NCBI GenBank assembly: GCA_910579395.1
Contig: CAJTUC010000031.1
Span: forward strand, 1-39,664
Reading direction: 5' to 3'
Origin: an uncultured Lachnospiraceae bacterium
GTDB taxonomy: Bacteria > Bacillota > Clostridia > Lachnospirales > Lachnospiraceae
DNA: 39,664 nt
Under the pieces are notes generated by a model that ran no database searches, was not told the DNA's origin, and saw nothing but the letters and a program-made list of their open reading frames with translations. Positions 1 to 8,055 of this stretch are shown here, piece after piece. Position numbers and translations under genes: made by a program. Positions within the stretch are counted from its first letter, which is position 1. Each line of letters begins with the position of its first letter.

Positions 1-27
1 TCACAGGTTCAAATCCTGTCCCCGCTA
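1..27 (+). tRNA. 3' end of a tRNA gene (isotype not determinable)
   Basis: A T arm is visible: stem ACAGG (3-7), loop TTCAAAT (8-14), stem CCTGT (15-19). It is followed by a seven-base acceptor strand CCCCGCT (20-26) and discriminator A27. The anticodon lies left of the window, so the isotype cannot be read. No CCA is encoded, as for the next two tRNAs. Confidence 0.8.
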
Positions 28-64
28 CTACAAACTTATGAATAAGAGTTCAATAAGTTTGAAT

Positions 65-137
<73 letters not shown>

Positions 138-161
138 TTTTGTTTTATCAATAATTGTTAT

Positions 162-234
162 GGGCCACTAGCTCAGGTGGTAGAGCACTTGACTTTTAAT
201 CAAGTTGTCTGGGGTTCGAATCCCCAGTGGCTCA
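162..234 (+). tRNA. tRNA-Lys (TTT)
   Basis: This is a 73-nt cloverleaf with acceptor GGGCCAC (162-168) paired to GTGGCTC (227-233, one G-T pair) and discriminator A234. The anticodon stem CTTGA/TCAAG encloses loop CTTTTAA, giving anticodon TTT. CCA is not encoded. It is the last tRNA of the cluster and a terminator follows. Confidence 0.97.
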
Positions 235-240
235 TTGAAG

Positions 241-283
241 GGCCTCTTTTTTGTAATGATTGAACAAGAAAGGGGTCTTTTTT
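241..283 (+). terminator. terminator of the tRNA cluster
   Basis: GGCCTCTTT (241-249) can pair with AAAGGGGTC (269-277), including two G-T pairs, and six T residues follow (278-283). The position just after tRNA-Lys fits the end of the tRNA transcript. Confidence 0.55.
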
Positions 284-374
284 GCGCGTTATTTTTTAAA
301 TAATAAAATGGCAATTTAAGCAAATCATCATAAGGAATGTGCATTTATAAAAAAATGTGGTATGATTAGTTTAA

Positions 375-731
375 ATTGAGTGTTATGCTATTTTTCCGGT
401 ACTTTACCAATCTGATAATTTTCAGATTCAGGAAGCCGGCGTTTTTCTTGTAGGATATGCAGCGGATAGATAGCCGGATGCGCTGAAATTTCTGCGGGAT
501 ACGGTCAGCCGGCCTTATTTTAAGGAGCATCCTGAAATCGCAGTCGAACTGTTGGCAAGCCATAAAGAGGATGAAAGCGAGTATGTAAGAACGTCTGCCG
601 GGAACAGCCTTCGGAATATCAGTAAAAAACATGCCGATTTGGTAGCAGCCGAATTATCTACATGGGATTTGTCATCTAAAAAAGTTATGCAAGTCTATAA
701 GCTTGCAAGTAAATTTATCTGCAAAGATTAA
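375..731 (+). pseudogene. remnant of a HEAT-repeat DNA-alkylation-repair-like protein
   Basis: In one plus frame this stretch reads as the C-terminal part of a HEAT-repeat DNA glycosylase-like protein (AlkD/YhaZ type). It includes IQEAGVFLVGYAADR, then an in-frame TAG at 471-473, then PDALKFLRDTV, YVRTSAGNSLRNISKKH and a natural-looking end VYKLASKFICKD before TAA. A TAA just upstream (372-374) and the absence of a start or ribosome site show that the N-terminal half is missing. The family detects or excises alkylated bases. I infer a decayed gene because truncation and an internal stop coexist. The family name rests on the reading of the residues and could be a related HEAT protein. Confidence 0.65.
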
Positions 732-759
732 GGCCTGCTGATAAATTTATCTGCAAAGA
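710..759 (+). repeat. 18-bp direct repeat at the end of the pseudogene
   Basis: TAAATTTATCTGCAAAGA occurs at 710-727 and again, identical, at 742-759, a 32-bp period. The first copy encodes the last residues of the HEAT remnant; the second is in another frame and non-coding. It looks like a small tandem duplication that accompanied the decay of the gene. Confidence 0.7.
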
Positions 760-818
760 CAAAATTTGCGATTTTTTAGCTGAGACGATGAAATTTTGTG
801 ATAAGGAGCCCGATATTT

Positions 819-1541
819 ATGACAGAAGAAAATTATTTACAATGGGAAAATTATATGCTGTCGTGTATGGAAGACAGTGCGCACGACAAGGAACATATTT
901 ACAGAGTGCTGTATACGGCGCTGGAGATTGCGCGGACGGAGCAGAATGTGGACTATGACGTGTTGGTCTGTGCATGCCTGTTACATGATATCGGAAGAAA
1001 GGAACAGTATGAAAATCCAGCGATATGTCATGCAAAAGCGGGAGCGGATAAGGCGTATGTTTTTTTGGTGGAGAACCACTATGCGAAAGCATTTGCGGAG
1101 CGTGTCAGCAGGTGCATTCGGGTACATCGTTTTCGGAAAGACTGCCGGCCGGAGAGCATTGAGGAGAAGATTTTATTCGATGCGGATAAAATCGATGTAT
1201 CCGGTGCGATCGGCATCGCCCGCACTCTATTGTATAAGGGGCAGCTGTCCCAGCCTTTATATTCTTTGACACCGGACGGTCAGGTGTCGGATGGGACGGG
1301 TGACAGTGAGGAATCGTTTTTTCAGGAATATAAATATAAGCTGGAGGGAATTTACGATTCTTTTTACACCGCATGCGGAAGAAAAATTGCAAAAGGCAGG
1401 CAGGAGGCTGCGGAGAGCTTTTACCGGAGTATGCTGCAGGAAGTCCGTGCAGGTTACAGTGAAGGCAGAGAGCTTCTTCATGAAGTAAAAATGAGCAATA
1501 AGAAGGACAGGAAAATCGATGAAAAAGATAATGCTTTTTGA
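819..1541 (+). CDS. HD-domain phosphohydrolase
   Basis: This 240-residue soluble protein belongs to the HD superfamily of metal-dependent phosphohydrolases; its substrate is unknown. The metal ligands are visible as H22/H26 (AHDKEHIYRVL), H56-D57 (LLHDIGR) and an aspartate in DADKID (121-126). The layout resembles small YedJ-like HD proteins. I take ATG 819 as the start because AAGGAG (803-808) lies ten bases before it; a GTG at 798 has no ribosome site and would place AAGGAG inside the gene. It overlaps the following glycosyltransferase by 23 bp, so the two are probably translationally coupled. The C-terminal tail (about 215-240) is charged and lysine-rich. Confidence 0.85.
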   Translation: MTEENYLQWENYMLSCMEDSAHDKEHIYRVLYTALEIARTEQNVDYDVLVCACLLHDIGRKEQYENPAICHAKAGADKAYVFLVENHYAKAFAERVSRCIRVHRFRKDCRPESIEEKILFDADKIDVSGAIGIARTLLYKGQLSQPLYSLTPDGQVSDGTGDSEESFFQEYKYKLEGIYDSFYTACGRKIAKGRQEAAESFYRSMLQEVRAGYSEGRELLHEVKMSNKKDRKIDEKDNAF

Positions 1542-2694
1542 GGGAGACATTGAAACACAGGGATATTTTTCAATACAGTTAGCGGAAGCATTTCAGAAAT
1601 TGGGGCATCAGACTTATATTTTTGATCTGAGTCGTCCGTGGAGCAGTACCAATCGCTTTTTTCAGTTTTTTGAGAAGGGAAATACGGTGCTTGTTAATTT
1701 TAATTTTCACGGAATGAGTGGGGAAGAGATTTTTCTGGATGAACATGACAGGATGATGTGGGACGCGTTGCGGATACCGAGTTATAATATTGTTGTGGAC
1801 CATCCAATGTACTACCATCATTTTTTGGAGAAACACCCGAAAGACTATCATCATATCAGCATTGACAGGAATCATGAGAGGTATATGCGGAGATTTTTTC
1901 CGGAGATTGTAAATGGTCCGTTTCTGCCGCTCGCCGGAACGCAGCTTTATCCGAATAAGTCATATACACCGGCGGAGTACCGCAGATATGAGGTCACGAT
2001 GGTGGGTAATTATACGCGGCCGGAGCAGTTTGAGAAATATATTACAAGGATTGATGAGGAGTACACGGCGTTTTATTATGGAATGATAGACGATCTGCTG
2101 GCGCATCCGATGCGGACGGTGGAAGAGGTCGCTGAGGAGCATATCCGCAGAGAGATACCGGAGGTAACGGAAGAAGAGTTGAAAAAGGTCATGAGTCAAC
2201 TGACTTTTATCGATTTGTATGTCCGGTTCACCACAAGAGGGCAGGCGGTGCAGGCGCTAGTGGATGCCGGCGTTAAAGTGCATGTTTATGGCGGCGGATG
2301 GGAGGCGCTCGATTGTAAAAAGCCGGAAAATCTGATCAATGGCAGCAGCCTGGATTCTGTGGGCTGTCTGAAAAAGCTTTGTCAGAGTAAGATTTCTCTG
2401 AATGTGATGCCTTGGTTTCGGGACGGTGCGCATGACCGGATTTTTAACTCGATGCTGAACGGGGCATTGTGTCTGACGGACAGCAGCGTTTATCTGGAGG
2501 AGATTTTGCAGGATAAAGAAAACTGCAGGATATACTCGCCGGCGCATCCGGAAGCGCTGCCGGAGATAGTATATGGACTGCTGGCTAATCCGGATAGATT
2601 GCAGGAGATCATTGATAATGGATATGAGATGGCGAAAGCTGCGCATACATGGGAGCATCGCGCGGCCGTGCTGCATAATCTGATAGAAGGGTGA
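1519..2694 (+). CDS. CgeB-like glycosyltransferase family protein
   Basis: This 391-residue protein without signal peptide or membrane segments resembles the CgeB/DUF3880 plus Glyco_trans_1_2 group of GT-B glycosyltransferases. The N-terminal half has a Rossmann-like start (KKIMLFEGDIETQGYFSIQL) and the DHPMYYHHF region typical of the family. The C-terminal half shows VHVYGGGWE, LNVMPWFRDGAHDRIFNSM and GALCLTDSS, matching the nucleotide-sugar binding end (gap, then acidic and glycine-rich motifs). It starts inside the end of the HD gene. CgeB itself is a spore-surface maturation protein of Bacillus, but a spore role here is only a possibility. The acceptor and sugar donor are unknown. Its stop codon lies in the left end of repeat copy A. 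Confidence 0.8.
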   Translation: MKKIMLFEGDIETQGYFSIQLAEAFQKLGHQTYIFDLSRPWSSTNRFFQFFEKGNTVLVNFNFHGMSGEEIFLDEHDRMMWDALRIPSYNIVVDHPMYYHHFLEKHPKDYHHISIDRNHERYMRRFFPEIVNGPFLPLAGTQLYPNKSYTPAEYRRYEVTMVGNYTRPEQFEKYITRIDEEYTAFYYGMIDDLLAHPMRTVEEVAEEHIRREIPEVTEEELKKVMSQLTFIDLYVRFTTRGQAVQALVDAGVKVHVYGGGWEALDCKKPENLINGSSLDSVGCLKKLCQSKISLNVMPWFRDGAHDRIFNSMLNGALCLTDSSVYLEEILQDKENCRIYSPAHPEALPEIVYGLLANPDRLQEIIDNGYEMAKAAHTWEHRAAVLHNLIEG

Positions 2695-2764
2695 AGAGAA
2701 TTTCTAAGTCTGCCAAAACGCAGACTAAGAAATTCTACGATTTGCAATGCAAATCTTCTTCACC
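2690..2764. repeat. palindromic intergenic repeat, copy A
   Basis: This 75-bp unit has ends GGTGAAGA and TCTTCACC as inverted repeats. Inside are a 17-bp hairpin arm AGAATTTCTAAGTCTGC (2697-2713) with one mismatch to its partner, and a second small hairpin GATTTGC/GCAAATC. Copies B (17029) and C (19442) share the same architecture and the motif TTCTACG before the second hairpin. It begins at the stop codon of the glycosyltransferase. No T tract is present, so a simple terminator is unlikely. Confidence 0.8.
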
Positions 2765-2766
2765 CC

Positions 2767-2792
2767 GCAGAATGTCCTGACGGCCATTCTAC
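2767..2792. repeat. small AGAATG/CATTCT hairpin next to repeat A
   Basis: GCAGAATG (2767-2774) is followed by CCATTCT (2784-2790), forming AGAATG/CATTCT arms. Nearly the same module recurs at 14901-14928 behind fabZ, also next to a GTGAGAAG-type motif, which suggests an optional extension of the repeat family. Confidence 0.5.
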
Positions 2793-2850
2793 CATGGGAG
2801 ATATATAGATATATATAGAGAGATATATTAAGAAAGGACATGAGAACAGG

Positions 2851-3471
2851 ATGAGTATTGTGGAAAAAATCAGGGAACGGAGAAGAGAAAGGCTGAAAAG
2901 GCATTACGAACGGTATCGCAGGATTCATGCACTGTTAGAAAAATACGGGGATGACATCATTCATTCCAATAACTTTCAGATGACGAAGGCGCATATCCAG
3001 CATGGGAATATGACTGTCAATGACCATTGCCTGAGCGTGGCACGGTATAGCCTGATTTTAAATAAAAAGCTGCGTCTGCATTGCAACAAGAGAGACTTGA
3101 TACGAGGATCTTTGCTGCATGATTATTTTCTTTATGACTGGCATGATAAGGGATATGTGCCGGAGCGGAAGCGGCTGCACGGGTTCTGGCATCCCGGCAT
3201 TGCGCTGCGGAATGCGGATAAAGAGTATCAGCTGACAGATATTCAGAGGGATATTATTAAAAAGCATATGTGGCCGTTGACGATTGTGCCGCCCGTATGC
3301 CGGGAATCATGGGTCGTTACGAGCGCAGATAAATATTGTTCCCTGATGGAGACACTGAAGCTTCATAAAGGTCATGGGAAGCGGTATGATTTTGTCGAGG
3401 CGAAGCGGAAGCGTGATAAGGAGAAACAGCTTGAATCATGGAGAAAAGCAGAAGATAAGGCCGCTATATGA
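2851..3471 (+). CDS. HD-domain protein
   Basis: This 206-residue protein is a second HD-superfamily member, unrelated in detail to the one at 819. The likely metal ligands are H59 (NDHCLSVARYS), H90-D91 (LLHDYFLYDWHD) and D160 (TSADKYCS). The insert HGFWHPGIALRNA and the basic N-terminus (residues 5-25, many Arg/Lys) are characteristic of an HD protein type I associate with Clostridia. The substrate is unknown. The start is ATG 2851; a GA-rich stretch (AGAAAGGA, 2831-2838) lies upstream. Its last 41 bp overlap the next gene when that gene is started at TTG 3431, implying coupling with the decarboxylase. Confidence 0.82.
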   Translation: MSIVEKIRERRRERLKRHYERYRRIHALLEKYGDDIIHSNNFQMTKAHIQHGNMTVNDHCLSVARYSLILNKKLRLHCNKRDLIRGSLLHDYFLYDWHDKGYVPERKRLHGFWHPGIALRNADKEYQLTDIQRDIIKKHMWPLTIVPPVCRESWVVTSADKYCSLMETLKLHKGHGKRYDFVEAKRKRDKEKQLESWRKAEDKAAI

Positions 3472-4960
3472 CAGTCTTATCGATTATGGAAAGACGGATT
3501 ATTATCCTTATCATATGCCGGGGCATAAACGGAACGGCAGGATAAAAGGATTTTCCGATATTTTTCGGATAGATATTACGGAGATAGACGGATTCGACAA
3601 TCTGCATCAGGCTGAAGGAATCATCGGGCAGGCGCAGGAGCGGGCGGCCAGGCTGTACGGCGCGGAAGAGACCTTTTTTCTGGTGAATGGGAGTACCTGC
3701 GGCATCTTGGCCGCTATCTCGGCAGTAACGGACAGGCAGGATATGATTCTGGCCGCGCGGAATTGCCATAAGTCTGTCTACCATGCGGCATTTTTACAGG
3801 AATTGGAGATGCGCTATCTTTATCCGGGAGAAATTTCGGAATTCGATATTTCAGATGCCGTCAGCCCATCCGCCGTGAGAACGGCGCTTGCGCAGTTTCC
3901 GGAATGCAGGGCGGTGGTGATCACATCGCCGACATATGAGGGCATAATAGCAGATATCCGGGAGATAGCGCGGATTGTACATGAGAAGGACAGGATTTTG
4001 ATAGTGGATGAAGCGCACGGAGCACATTTAGGATTGGTACAGGATATGCCGGACAATGCGGTACGGCAGGGTGCGGACCTTGTTATCCACAGTCTGCATA
4101 AGACGCTGCCTTCCATGACGCAGACGGCGCTGCTGCATGTGAACGGCAGCCGGGTCAACCGGGAGAGGCTTCGCCGGTATCTGCGCATCTATCAGTCGAG
4201 CAGTCCTTCTTATGTGCTGATGGCGAGCATGGATGCCTGTATTTTGGAGATAAAAGAGAAAGCGGAAGCCTGTTTTGCACAACTTAGACTGCATTATGAA
4301 AATTTTATGCAGCGAATGGAGAAGTGCCGGTATATCCGCATCGGGAATCCGAATGCAGTTCAGGGAAAAGGATATTGTTTTCGGGCATGGGATATCTGTA
4401 AGCTGGTCATTTCCGTGAAAGGGACTTCTATGAGCGGACAGACTCTATATGATGTGCTCAGGGACGAATTTCATTTGCAGATGGAGATGGCGGCCGCCGG
4501 CTATGTATTGGCAATCATGACGGTTGCGGATGAAGAAGAAGGCTGGCAGAGATTGGCTGATGCATTGCAGCAGATTGATGATAGGATAGAAGAAAAAGCT
4601 GTGCCGATGTGCGCAGAGGCTTCGTATGCGGATGACAGGATGATGTATCGAACTGAAGATGCGCAGGCGGCGTTTCGATATGCAAGTGCAAAAGTGCCGC
4701 CGCCTGTGAAGCTAACTATCGCGCAGGCATTAAATAAGGTTTATGGGAGCCGTTCTTCCGGTACGGCCAGGGAAATTCCGCTCGCGCAGGCGGCAGGCAG
4801 CATCAGCGGCGATTTTGTATGCCTTTATCCGCCGGGCATTCCACTTCTGGTTCCGGGAGAGGTCATTGAGGAGCCTGTGGTCAGGCAGATCGTGGAAAGT
4901 CTGCAGATTGGGCTGTGTGTACAGGGTGTATCTGTAAACGAAACTGTGATTATTTGCTGA
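3431..4960 (+). CDS. Orn/Lys/Arg decarboxylase family protein (YaaO-like)
   Basis: This fold-type I PLP enzyme (509 residues) decarboxylates a basic amino acid, probably arginine or lysine, to a polyamine precursor. The family hallmarks are YYPYHMPGHKR near the N-terminus, DEAHGAH (D193, H196) and the PLP lysine K224 in HSLHKTLPS. The C-terminal domain after about residue 395 carries APPPVKLT-like and YPPGIPLLVPGE motifs of this family. I chose TTG 3431 because AAGGAG (3418-3423) lies seven bases upstream; the longer frame from 3374 has no ribosome site and a poor N-terminus. It lies inside the end of the HD gene. In Bacillus subtilis yaaO occupies the same place at the head of this cluster. 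Exact substrate cannot be read from the sequence. Confidence 0.9.
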   Translation: MNHGEKQKIRPLYDSLIDYGKTDYYPYHMPGHKRNGRIKGFSDIFRIDITEIDGFDNLHQAEGIIGQAQERAARLYGAEETFFLVNGSTCGILAAISAVTDRQDMILAARNCHKSVYHAAFLQELEMRYLYPGEISEFDISDAVSPSAVRTALAQFPECRAVVITSPTYEGIIADIREIARIVHEKDRILIVDEAHGAHLGLVQDMPDNAVRQGADLVIHSLHKTLPSMTQTALLHVNGSRVNRERLRRYLRIYQSSSPSYVLMASMDACILEIKEKAEACFAQLRLHYENFMQRMEKCRYIRIGNPNAVQGKGYCFRAWDICKLVISVKGTSMSGQTLYDVLRDEFHLQMEMAAAGYVLAIMTVADEEEGWQRLADALQQIDDRIEEKAVPMCAEASYADDRMMYRTEDAQAAFRYASAKVPPPVKLTIAQALNKVYGSRSSGTAREIPLAQAAGSISGDFVCLYPPGIPLLVPGEVIEEPVVRQIVESLQIGLCVQGVSVNETVIIC

Positions 4961-4966
4961 ATAAAA

Positions 4967-4995
4967 TTGAAATTCCCATAGAAATATGGCATTAT
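4967..4995 (+). promoter_or_regulatory. candidate sigma-A promoter for the gmk-like/yaaR/holB operon
   Basis: TTGAAA (4967-4972), a 17-bp spacer and CATTAT (4990-4995) form a reasonable promoter in the 80-bp gap before the kinase-like gene. It would separate expression of the following genes from the decarboxylase. Confidence 0.4.
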
Positions 4996-5040
4996 TAAAG
5001 AGAGAGGCAATTTTGGTTCAGAGGAAGGCATATTATTCAT

Positions 5041-5631
5041 ATGGGGAAAATAGTGTATCTGATGGGGAAAAGCTCATCCGGGAAAGATACTATTTATAAA
5101 AGATTATTAGAACAGAACGACATTCGGTTAGAAAAAATCGTGCCTTATACGACGAGGCCCATCCGCGCGGAAGAACAGGAAGGTGTTGAATATCATTTTA
5201 CGGATGAGGCCGGTTATCAGGAACTTTTGCAAAAAGGGGAAGTGATTGAGGCGAGAATCTATCATACCTGCCATGGTATCTGGCGGTATTTTACTGTGGT
5301 GGATAGTGCGGTCGAACTGTCGGAGCGGTCTTATCTGATGATCGGAACACTGGAAGCTTATGAGCAGATTCGCAGATTTTATGGAAAAGACAGAGTAATT
5401 CCCGTTATGATCGAATTGGATGACGGGATACGGCTGCAAAGAGCGCTGGACAGGGAGAAGGCGCAGGATCATCCGCGATATGAAGAAATGTGCAGGCGTT
5501 TTCTGGCAGATGCGGAAGATTTTTCAGCGGAAAGAATGGAAGCGGCCGAGATTGTACAGACTTTTCATAACGATGAACTGGAGCAGTGTCTTGAAAAGAT
5601 TATCGATTATCTAAAGGAGTGCGGCGCATAA
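5041..5631 (+). CDS. guanylate-kinase-like protein
   Basis: This 196-residue soluble protein has a P-loop GKSSSGKD (residues 9-16), a GMP-binding-type segment PYTTRPIRAEEQEGVEYHF and the lid region, as in guanylate kinases that phosphorylate GMP to GDP with ATP. It is shorter and more divergent than housekeeping Gmk: the usual SGPSGVGK loop is changed and the middle (HTCHGIWRYFTV) differs from the YGT motif. It may be a paralogue with another substrate. In B. subtilis thymidylate kinase (tmk) sits at this place before yaaQ/yaaR/holB, so this looks like a positional replacement. AGGAAGG (5022-5028) precedes ATG 5041. The next gene follows after 21 bp. Confidence 0.8.
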   Translation: MGKIVYLMGKSSSGKDTIYKRLLEQNDIRLEKIVPYTTRPIRAEEQEGVEYHFTDEAGYQELLQKGEVIEARIYHTCHGIWRYFTVVDSAVELSERSYLMIGTLEAYEQIRRFYGKDRVIPVMIELDDGIRLQRALDREKAQDHPRYEEMCRRFLADAEDFSAERMEAAEIVQTFHNDELEQCLEKIIDYLKECGA

Positions 5632-5652
5632 TGGGCGCATTGGAGGGGTCAA

Positions 5653-6093
5653 GTGGATATTAAAGTAAATCAGGTGCAGCAGCCTGTGCAGATAGAGCAG
5701 CCACAGCAGGCACAGGAGACGGACGGTACATTCAAATTTACACTGGTCAGCCGGATTGAGGAACAGGATCTGCAGAACGCGCTGATGCAGATGATGGAGG
5801 AAATTACAAGGCAGGGTGATAAACTTGCCAAACATCGGGATATTAAAGATATGAGACGGTATCGGGCGTTGATCAAGGATTTCATGAATGAAATCGTTAA
5901 CCGTTCCCACGCTTTTTCCAGAGAGAACTTTCTGGACAGGAAGGGCCGGCACCGCGTTTATGGAATTATCCGCCTGATCGACCAGAATCTGGACGAACTG
6001 GCGCAGGAACTTGTGAAGGATGAACAGGATAATCTGGCAATCTTGAGCAAAATCGGAGAGATACGAGGACTGCTTCTGGATATTTTTACCTAA
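5653..6093 (+). CDS. yaaR: YaaR family protein (DUF327)
   Basis: This 146-residue protein matches the YaaR/DUF327 family in length, in its glutamine-rich start (VQQPVQIEQPQQAQ) and in its helical core with RDIKDMRRYRALIKDFMNEI and RHRVYGIIRLIDQNLDELA. Molecular function is unknown. The start is GTG 5653 with GGAGGGG five bases upstream; no ATG fits. The position between the kinase-like gene and holB is the same as in Bacillus, which supports the assignment. Confidence 0.88.
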   Translation: MDIKVNQVQQPVQIEQPQQAQETDGTFKFTLVSRIEEQDLQNALMQMMEEITRQGDKLAKHRDIKDMRRYRALIKDFMNEIVNRSHAFSRENFLDRKGRHRVYGIIRLIDQNLDELAQELVKDEQDNLAILSKIGEIRGLLLDIFT

Positions 6094-6125
6094 GAAGCAG
6101 CGGGGGAGAAAGGAATGGTGAGGAT

Positions 6126-7115
6126 ATGGCGAAATTTACGAATATTATTGGACAGGAACAACTGAAAGAGCATTTGCAGAATGCCATTGCCATGAATAAG
6201 GTGTCTCATGCGTATATTATCAATGGGGAACGGAGTTCCGGCAAGGAATTTGTTGCCAAAGTGTTCGCGGCGGCGCTGCAGTGTGAACGGGGCGGGACGG
6301 AGCCCTGTGGAGAATGCCATTCCTGCATTCAGGCAAAGAGCGGTAATCAGCCGGATATCATTTTCGTGTCGCATGATAAACCGAATTCAATCGGCGTAGA
6401 AGACATTCGGGCACAGATTAATAATGATATCGGTATTAAGCCTTACAGCAGTCCCAGAAAAGTATACATTATGAACGAAGGGGAAAAAATGACCGTACAG
6501 GCGCAGAATGCCTTGCTGAAGACATTGGAAGAACCGCCGGAGTACGCTGTTATTTTGATTCTGACAGCGAATGTGGATTCGCTTCTGCCGACGATACTGA
6601 GCCGGTGTGTTGTACTGAATATGAAGCCGGTTCCCGACCATAAGGTAAAAAAATATTTGATGGAAGAACTGGAAATTCCGGATTATAAGGCCAATATCTG
6701 CGTGGCTTTTGCCAGAGGGAATATCGGGAAGGCTAAGATGCTCGCTTCCAGTGAAGAATTTGAAAAGGTAAAGGAAGAAGCAGTCACGCTGGTGAAGTAT
6801 ATTAATGATATGGATATCAGCGAGGTCGTAAAAGCGATTAAAAAGATTTCGGAATATCAGTTCGATGTTACGGATTATCTGGACATTCTTTCTGTCTGGT
6901 ACAGAGATGCGCTGTTATTTAAGGCGACAAAAGACGCAAACAGCCTGATTTTCAAGAATGAGCTTCAATACATTCGCAAGGTAGCGGACAGGAGCACTTA
7001 TGAAGGGATTGAGACGATCGTAAAGGCGTTGCAGCAGGCCAAAAGAAGGCTGGAAGCCAACGTTAATTTTGATCTGACAATGGAATTACTTCTTCTGACG
7101 ATTCAGGAGAATTAG
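6126..7115 (+). CDS. holB: DNA polymerase III subunit delta'
   Basis: This 329-residue AAA+ protein is the delta' subunit of the clamp loader, which opens the sliding clamp on primed DNA. Visible are the degenerate P-loop region (INGERSSGKEFVAK), a zinc-binding set of four cysteines (C at QCERGG, then CGECHSC), the NALLKTLEEPP sensor region and the SRC motif (LSRCVV). It follows yaaR by 32 bp with a GGTGAGG ribosome site, and ricT starts 18 bp downstream, so these genes form one operon. Confidence 0.95.
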   Translation: MAKFTNIIGQEQLKEHLQNAIAMNKVSHAYIINGERSSGKEFVAKVFAAALQCERGGTEPCGECHSCIQAKSGNQPDIIFVSHDKPNSIGVEDIRAQINNDIGIKPYSSPRKVYIMNEGEKMTVQAQNALLKTLEEPPEYAVILILTANVDSLLPTILSRCVVLNMKPVPDHKVKKYLMEELEIPDYKANICVAFARGNIGKAKMLASSEEFEKVKEEAVTLVKYINDMDISEVVKAIKKISEYQFDVTDYLDILSVWYRDALLFKATKDANSLIFKNELQYIRKVADRSTYEGIETIVKALQQAKRRLEANVNFDLTMELLLLTIQEN

Positions 7116-7133
7116 CATGGAGGTTAATAGAGA

Positions 7134-8045
7134 ATGATAAAAGTAATAGGCGTGCGGTTTCGTGTTGCCGGGAAGATATACTATTTTGATCCCGGTAAAT
7201 TACAGATTAAGAAGGGAGATCATGTTATCGTAGAGACCGCAAGAGGGATTGAATACGGAACTGTGGTAGGAGATCCGAGGGAAGTGACCGAAGATAAGAT
7301 CGTTCAGCCGCTAAAGGCGGTCCTGCGTGTGGCAACGCCGAAGGATGACGAGCAGGAAGCGGCGAATAAGAAAAAGGAAAAAGATGCTTTTCAAATTTGT
7401 CTGGAGAAAATCAGAAAACATGATCTGCCGATGAAACTCATTGATGCGGAGTATACGTTTGATAATAACAAAGTGTTATTTTATTTTACCGCAGACGGTC
7501 GTATCGATTTCCGTGAGCTGGTAAAAGATCTGGCATCCGTTTTCAAAACGAGAATAGAGCTTCGTCAGATTGGTGTGCGGGATGAAACGAAAATCGTGGG
7601 CGGCATTGGTATCTGCGGGAGAGCGTTATGCTGTCATACGCATTTGTCTGAGTTTGTTCCGGTTTCGATTAAAATGGCAAAGGAACAGAATCTTTCCCTG
7701 AACCCGACGAAGATTTCGGGTGTCTGCGGAAGGCTGATGTGCTGTCTGAACCATGAGGAAGAAACCTATGAGGAATTGAATAGAAAACTGCCTAATGTGG
7801 GAGATTTTGTGACCACATCGGATGGATTAAAGGGCGAAGTGCAAAGCGTCAATGTGCTGCGTCAGCTTGTGAAAGTCATCGTGGATGTGGACGATGAAAA
7901 AGAGATTCAGGAGTATAAGGTAGAACAGCTCCGGTTCAAGAGAAAACACCACAAGAACCACAAGGATAAAGTGGATGTGAATGCGGAAGAATTGAAAGAG
8001 TTGGCGAAACTGGAAGACAATACCTCGAAACTGGATGATAATTAG
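7134..8045 (+). CDS. ricT: RicT/YaaT (PSP1-domain) protein
   Basis: This 303-residue PSP1 C-terminal-domain protein corresponds to Bacillus RicT (YaaT), part of the RicAFT complex. That complex carries iron-sulfur clusters, promotes RNase Y-dependent mRNA processing and affects sporulation and biofilm decisions. The cysteine motifs are intact: GICGRALCCHTH and GVCGRLMCCLNH. The C-terminus (about 265-303) is a lysine-rich, low-complexity tail. GGAGG (7119-7123) lies ten bases before ATG 7134. The partner genes ricA and ricF are not in the window. The last codons overlap the longest reading of trmN6. Confidence 0.93.
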   Translation: MIKVIGVRFRVAGKIYYFDPGKLQIKKGDHVIVETARGIEYGTVVGDPREVTEDKIVQPLKAVLRVATPKDDEQEAANKKKEKDAFQICLEKIRKHDLPMKLIDAEYTFDNNKVLFYFTADGRIDFRELVKDLASVFKTRIELRQIGVRDETKIVGGIGICGRALCCHTHLSEFVPVSIKMAKEQNLSLNPTKISGVCGRLMCCLNHEEETYEELNRKLPNVGDFVTTSDGLKGEVQSVNVLRQLVKVIVDVDDEKEIQEYKVEQLRFKRKHHKNHKDKVDVNAEELKELAKLEDNTSKLDDN

Positions 8046-8055
8046 GGAAAATATT

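Noticed and set aside
366..632. 88-residue minus-strand ORF beside the tRNA cluster
   Set aside because: It is a shadow of the plus-strand HEAT-repeat remnant, which gives recognisable family sequence; the minus product has no ribosome site or recognisable features.
3374..3430. N-terminal extension of the decarboxylase (ATG 3374)
   Set aside because: There is no ribosome site, the extension is not family-like, and TTG 3431 has an ideal AAGGAG seven bases upstream.
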